64,000 nt of DNA. Source: Spirochaetales bacterium. Lineage in GTDB: Bacteria; Spirochaetota; Spirochaetia; JABEVK01. Every line of letters starts with the position of its first letter. Position 1 is the first letter of the stretch. The stretch covers positions 1 to 64,000 of the forward strand of contig CANJXC010000001.1 in assembly GCA_947478845.1 (NCBI GenBank), read 5' to 3'. Positions 61,757-64,000 of the stretch are shown piece after piece. Made by a program: the position numbers and the translations under genes. The notes below the pieces were generated by a model that had not been told where the DNA came from, did not search any database, and worked only from the letters and a program-made list of their open reading frames with translations.

Positions 61757-63556
61757 ATGGCCAAAGATTCTGCCCCACCAGTGTACGACGAAAACACAAT
61801 CAAGACCCTGAGTTCTCTTGAGCATATCCGGCTGCGCTCAGGAATGTATATCGGTCGCCTCGGCGACGGTTCGAATCTAGACGACGGCATCTACGTTCTG
61901 CTCAAGGAGGTCATAGACAACTCCGTCGACGAGTACATCATGGGTCAGGGCAAACGAATTGATGTATTGCTGGAAGGTGAAAAAGCGTCGATTCGCGATT
62001 TTGGCCGTGGAATTCCGCTGGGTAAAGTTATTGCCGCTGTTTCCATCATCAATACTGGTGCCAAGTACAATGACGACGTATTCCAGTTCTCAGTGGGCCT
62101 GAATGGGGTGGGCACAAAGGCTGTAAATGCGCTTTCCAGTCATTTTATGGTGGCATCATTTCGCGAAGGGGAGTTTTTTCGGGCGATCTTCAGCCGGGGA
62201 AAACTGCTAAAGGAAGAGCACGGCAAGACTGAGGAACCCAACGGCACGTACGTCGAGTTTGTACCCGACAAGATGATCTTTGGCGAGTACAAGTTCAACA
62301 CGGAGTTTATCCAACAGCGGATGTGGAACTATGCATGCCTGAACTCCGGACTCAAAGTGTTCTTCAACAGGGAAAAGTTTGAGGCCAAAAACGGGTTGTT
62401 TGAGCTCCTGAGCGCCGAGATCGGAGACAGGACAGCCTATCCCATCTGTTGGTATCGGGGGCAACACATTGAGTTTGCCTTTACTCACACTGAGGCCTAT
62501 GGCGAAACCTACTTCAGTTTTGTCAACGGCCAGTATACTTCCGACGGGGGAACTCATTTGTCGGCGTTCCGCGAAGCGCAGCTCAAGGGTATCAATGATT
62601 TTTTCAAGGAAACCTATAACGGTCTCGACGTGCGAGAAGGAATCGCAGCGGCAGTATCGGTCAAGGTCAAGAACCCCATCTTCGAGAGTCAGACCAAGAA
62701 CAAACTGGGAAACACCGACATCCGGACTTGGATTCTCCAAGAGGTTCGCGAGGCTGTCGTGGATTTTCTTCACAAGAATCCCGAGACTTCCCGCATTCTC
62801 AGAGACCGAATCAACTCCAACGAGAAACTTCGCAAGGAACTGAACTCAGTCAAAAAGGAAGCCAAGGAAGCGGCCAAGAAGATCGCGCTCAATATCCCCA
62901 AACTGAAGGACTGCAAGTATCATGTGGAAGACGGCGAGAAGGGTGCCGGCTCGGTTATTTTCATCACCGAAGGGCAGTCGGCTGCTGGGTCCATGGTGAC
63001 TTGTAGAGATGTATACACACAAGCCATCTATGCCCTCAGGGGAAAACCGGAAAACCTCCACGGCAAGAAAAGGACAGAGATCTACCGAAATGAAGAACTC
63101 TTCAACCTCATGATGGCTCTCGGTATCGAAACCGATGTGGAAAACCTGCGCTATGGAAAAATCATCATTGCTACGGATGCCGACACCGATGGCTTCCACA
63201 TCCGCAACCTCCTGATGTCATTCTTCCTTAACTTCTTCGAGGAAATTGTCGTTGCGGGCAAGGTCTTCATCTTGGAGACCCCATTATTCCGGGTGAGAAA
63301 TAAAAAAATGACCAAGTATGCGTACAACAGCAGAGAAAGGGACGCGGCCGTATCGGCCATTGCTGGAGCTGAAGTAACACGGTTCAAGGGCCTAGGAGAA
63401 ATAAGTCCCTCAGAGTTTGGTCAGTTTATCGGTAGCGATATCCGCCTCATTGACGTCAACATTCAAACCATCAAAACCATTAGTGAGACCCTCGACTTTT
63501 ACATGGGCAAGAACACCCCGACTCGCCGACAGTTTATCATGGAGAACCTAATTTAA
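61757..63556 (+). CDS. Type IIA topoisomerase B subunit (ParE/GyrB-like)
   Basis: A 599-residue B subunit, short as in ParE of Bacteroidetes and Leptospira types. The ATPase has LKEVIDNSVDEYIMG, IRDFGRGIPLG, and VGLNGVGTKAVNAL. The TOPRIM domain has IFITEGQSAAGSM and IIATDADTDGFHIRNLL; a RFKGLGEISPSEFG segment is present. It lacks the long insert seen in many GyrB. The A subunit starts inside its stop codon (TAATG). Confidence 0.9.
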   Translation: MAKDSAPPVYDENTIKTLSSLEHIRLRSGMYIGRLGDGSNLDDGIYVLLKEVIDNSVDEYIMGQGKRIDVLLEGEKASIRDFGRGIPLGKVIAAVSIINTGAKYNDDVFQFSVGLNGVGTKAVNALSSHFMVASFREGEFFRAIFSRGKLLKEEHGKTEEPNGTYVEFVPDKMIFGEYKFNTEFIQQRMWNYACLNSGLKVFFNREKFEAKNGLFELLSAEIGDRTAYPICWYRGQHIEFAFTHTEAYGETYFSFVNGQYTSDGGTHLSAFREAQLKGINDFFKETYNGLDVREGIAAAVSVKVKNPIFESQTKNKLGNTDIRTWILQEVREAVVDFLHKNPETSRILRDRINSNEKLRKELNSVKKEAKEAAKKIALNIPKLKDCKYHVEDGEKGAGSVIFITEGQSAAGSMVTCRDVYTQAIYALRGKPENLHGKKRTEIYRNEELFNLMMALGIETDVENLRYGKIIIATDADTDGFHIRNLLMSFFLNFFEEIVVAGKVFILETPLFRVRNKKMTKYAYNSRERDAAVSAIAGAEVTRFKGLGEISPSEFGQFIGSDIRLIDVNIQTIKTISETLDFYMGKNTPTRRQFIMENLI

Positions 63557-64000
63557 TGGCGTACGTCCAAAAACTCTTCAACGACAACTTCCTTGAGTAT
63601 GCGAGTTACGTAATCAAAGAACGGGCGATTCCGCATCTCGACGACGGCCTCAAGCCGGTTCAAAGACGCATTATCCACTCACTGCTGGAAATGGACGACG
63701 GAAAGTTCCACAAGGTGGCCAATGTGGTCGGTCATTCGATGAAATATCACCCCCACGGAGATGCTTCCATCTATGAGGCCTTGGTTAATCTCGGCCAGAA
63801 AAACATGTTTATTGACCGACAGGGTAACTTCGGCAACATCTTCACGGGAGATGCGGCCGCAGCGGGCCGGTATATTGAGTGCCGGCTACTGCCTTTGGCT
63901 AAGGAGATTCTCTATAACCCGGAAATAACCGATTTCGCCGATTCCTACGACGGACGAAACAGGGAGCCCGTGGTTTTTCCCGCCAAGCTCCCGGTTGTTC
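63556..64000 (+). CDS. Type IIA topoisomerase A subunit (ParC/GyrA-like), N-terminal part
   Basis: The first 148 residues are visible; the gene runs past the window end. It begins MAYVQKLFNDNFLEYASY, has DGLKPVQRRIIHSLLEMD, HPHGDASIYEAL, and the active-site tyrosine in AAAAGRYIECRLLPLA. The RYIE reading, in place of the RYTE of standard GyrA, matches the ParC-like group of Bacteroidetes and spirochaetes. With the B subunit it decatenates DNA. Starts ATG 63556, overlapping parE by one base. Confidence 0.9.
   Translation, partial: MAYVQKLFNDNFLEYASYVIKERAIPHLDDGLKPVQRRIIHSLLEMDDGKFHKVANVVGHSMKYHPHGDASIYEALVNLGQKNMFIDRQGNFGNIFTGDAAAAGRYIECRLLPLAKEILYNPEITDFADSYDGRNREPVVFPAKLPVV

Overview
The window is a gene-dense stretch of a bacterial chromosome: about 62 protein genes, one tRNA gene, no rRNA and no CRISPR array. 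No gap over 300 bases lacks a gene; the longest intergenic stretches are about 130-145 bases. Signal peptides, lipoprotein signals (22025, 37113), an RseP-type site-2 protease and PEGA and CAP surface-type proteins fit a double-membrane bacterium. A Spirochaetota-like lineage is my best guess, from: the order rpsF-ssb-rpsR-DUF2232-rplI-dnaB; RarA with a long C-terminal domain; CheX as CheY phosphatase; and a ParE/ParC pair of the Leptospira/Bacteroidetes-like type. I cannot fix the phylum without a search. TTG and GTG starts are common.

Layout. 1-150: end of an IS3-family element. 174-4024: UDP-glucose pyrophosphorylase with glucokinase, a HAD phosphatase and an unknown gene. 4039-8329: ribosomal/replication operon (rpsF, ssb, rpsR, DUF2232, rplI, dnaB, comFB). 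8334-12912 (minus): rpsB-tsf-frr-cdsA-rseP. 13029-22405: maf, tRNA-Arg(CCG), rRNA methyltransferase, SDR, a nucleotidyltransferase-RNase HI fusion, YifB, HtrA, UvrB and an SH3 lipoprotein. 22409-26087: pyridoxal phosphate synthase (pdxST), a CAP protein, and a NYN/OST-HTH - glutaredoxin - ferredoxin:thioredoxin reductase operon. 26170-33339: chemotaxis operon (receptor-like protein, CheY, CheA, CheR, CheB, CheD, CheY, CheX). 33392-48878: metalloprotease, hisI, a giant ankyrin lipoprotein, thymidine kinase-like + deoB, glgC, FNR-rlmN, prenyltransferase, EAL protein, CDF transporter and RarA fusion. 48951-55408: chemoreceptor, FNR-miaB, response regulator-kinase and Hsp33. 55445-64000: PEGA protein, the lipoylation operon (FNR-lipA-gcvH-lipM), RibD C-domain protein, rhomboid, acyltransferase and parE-parC (cut by the window end).

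The most striking pattern: the window holds three recognisable radical-SAM enzymes (RlmN, MiaB, LipA), and each is directly preceded by, and overlaps or abuts, its own small single-domain ferredoxin-NADP reductase-like flavoprotein (40894, 51231, 58672). The three flavoproteins are divergent from one another. I infer partner-specific reductases that feed electrons to the radical-SAM clusters. In the lipoylation operon this makes a compact unit: octanoyl transfer (LipM), carrier (GcvH), sulfur insertion (LipA) and proposed electron supply (FNR).

A second pattern is promoter placement. At several genes a -10 hexamer ends only 6-8 bases before the start codon with no ribosome-binding site between, which predicts leaderless mRNAs (18827, 24002, 26087, 26170, 37203, 48878, 51231). 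Other operons (rpsF, pdxS) have ordinary leaders with Shine-Dalgarno sites.
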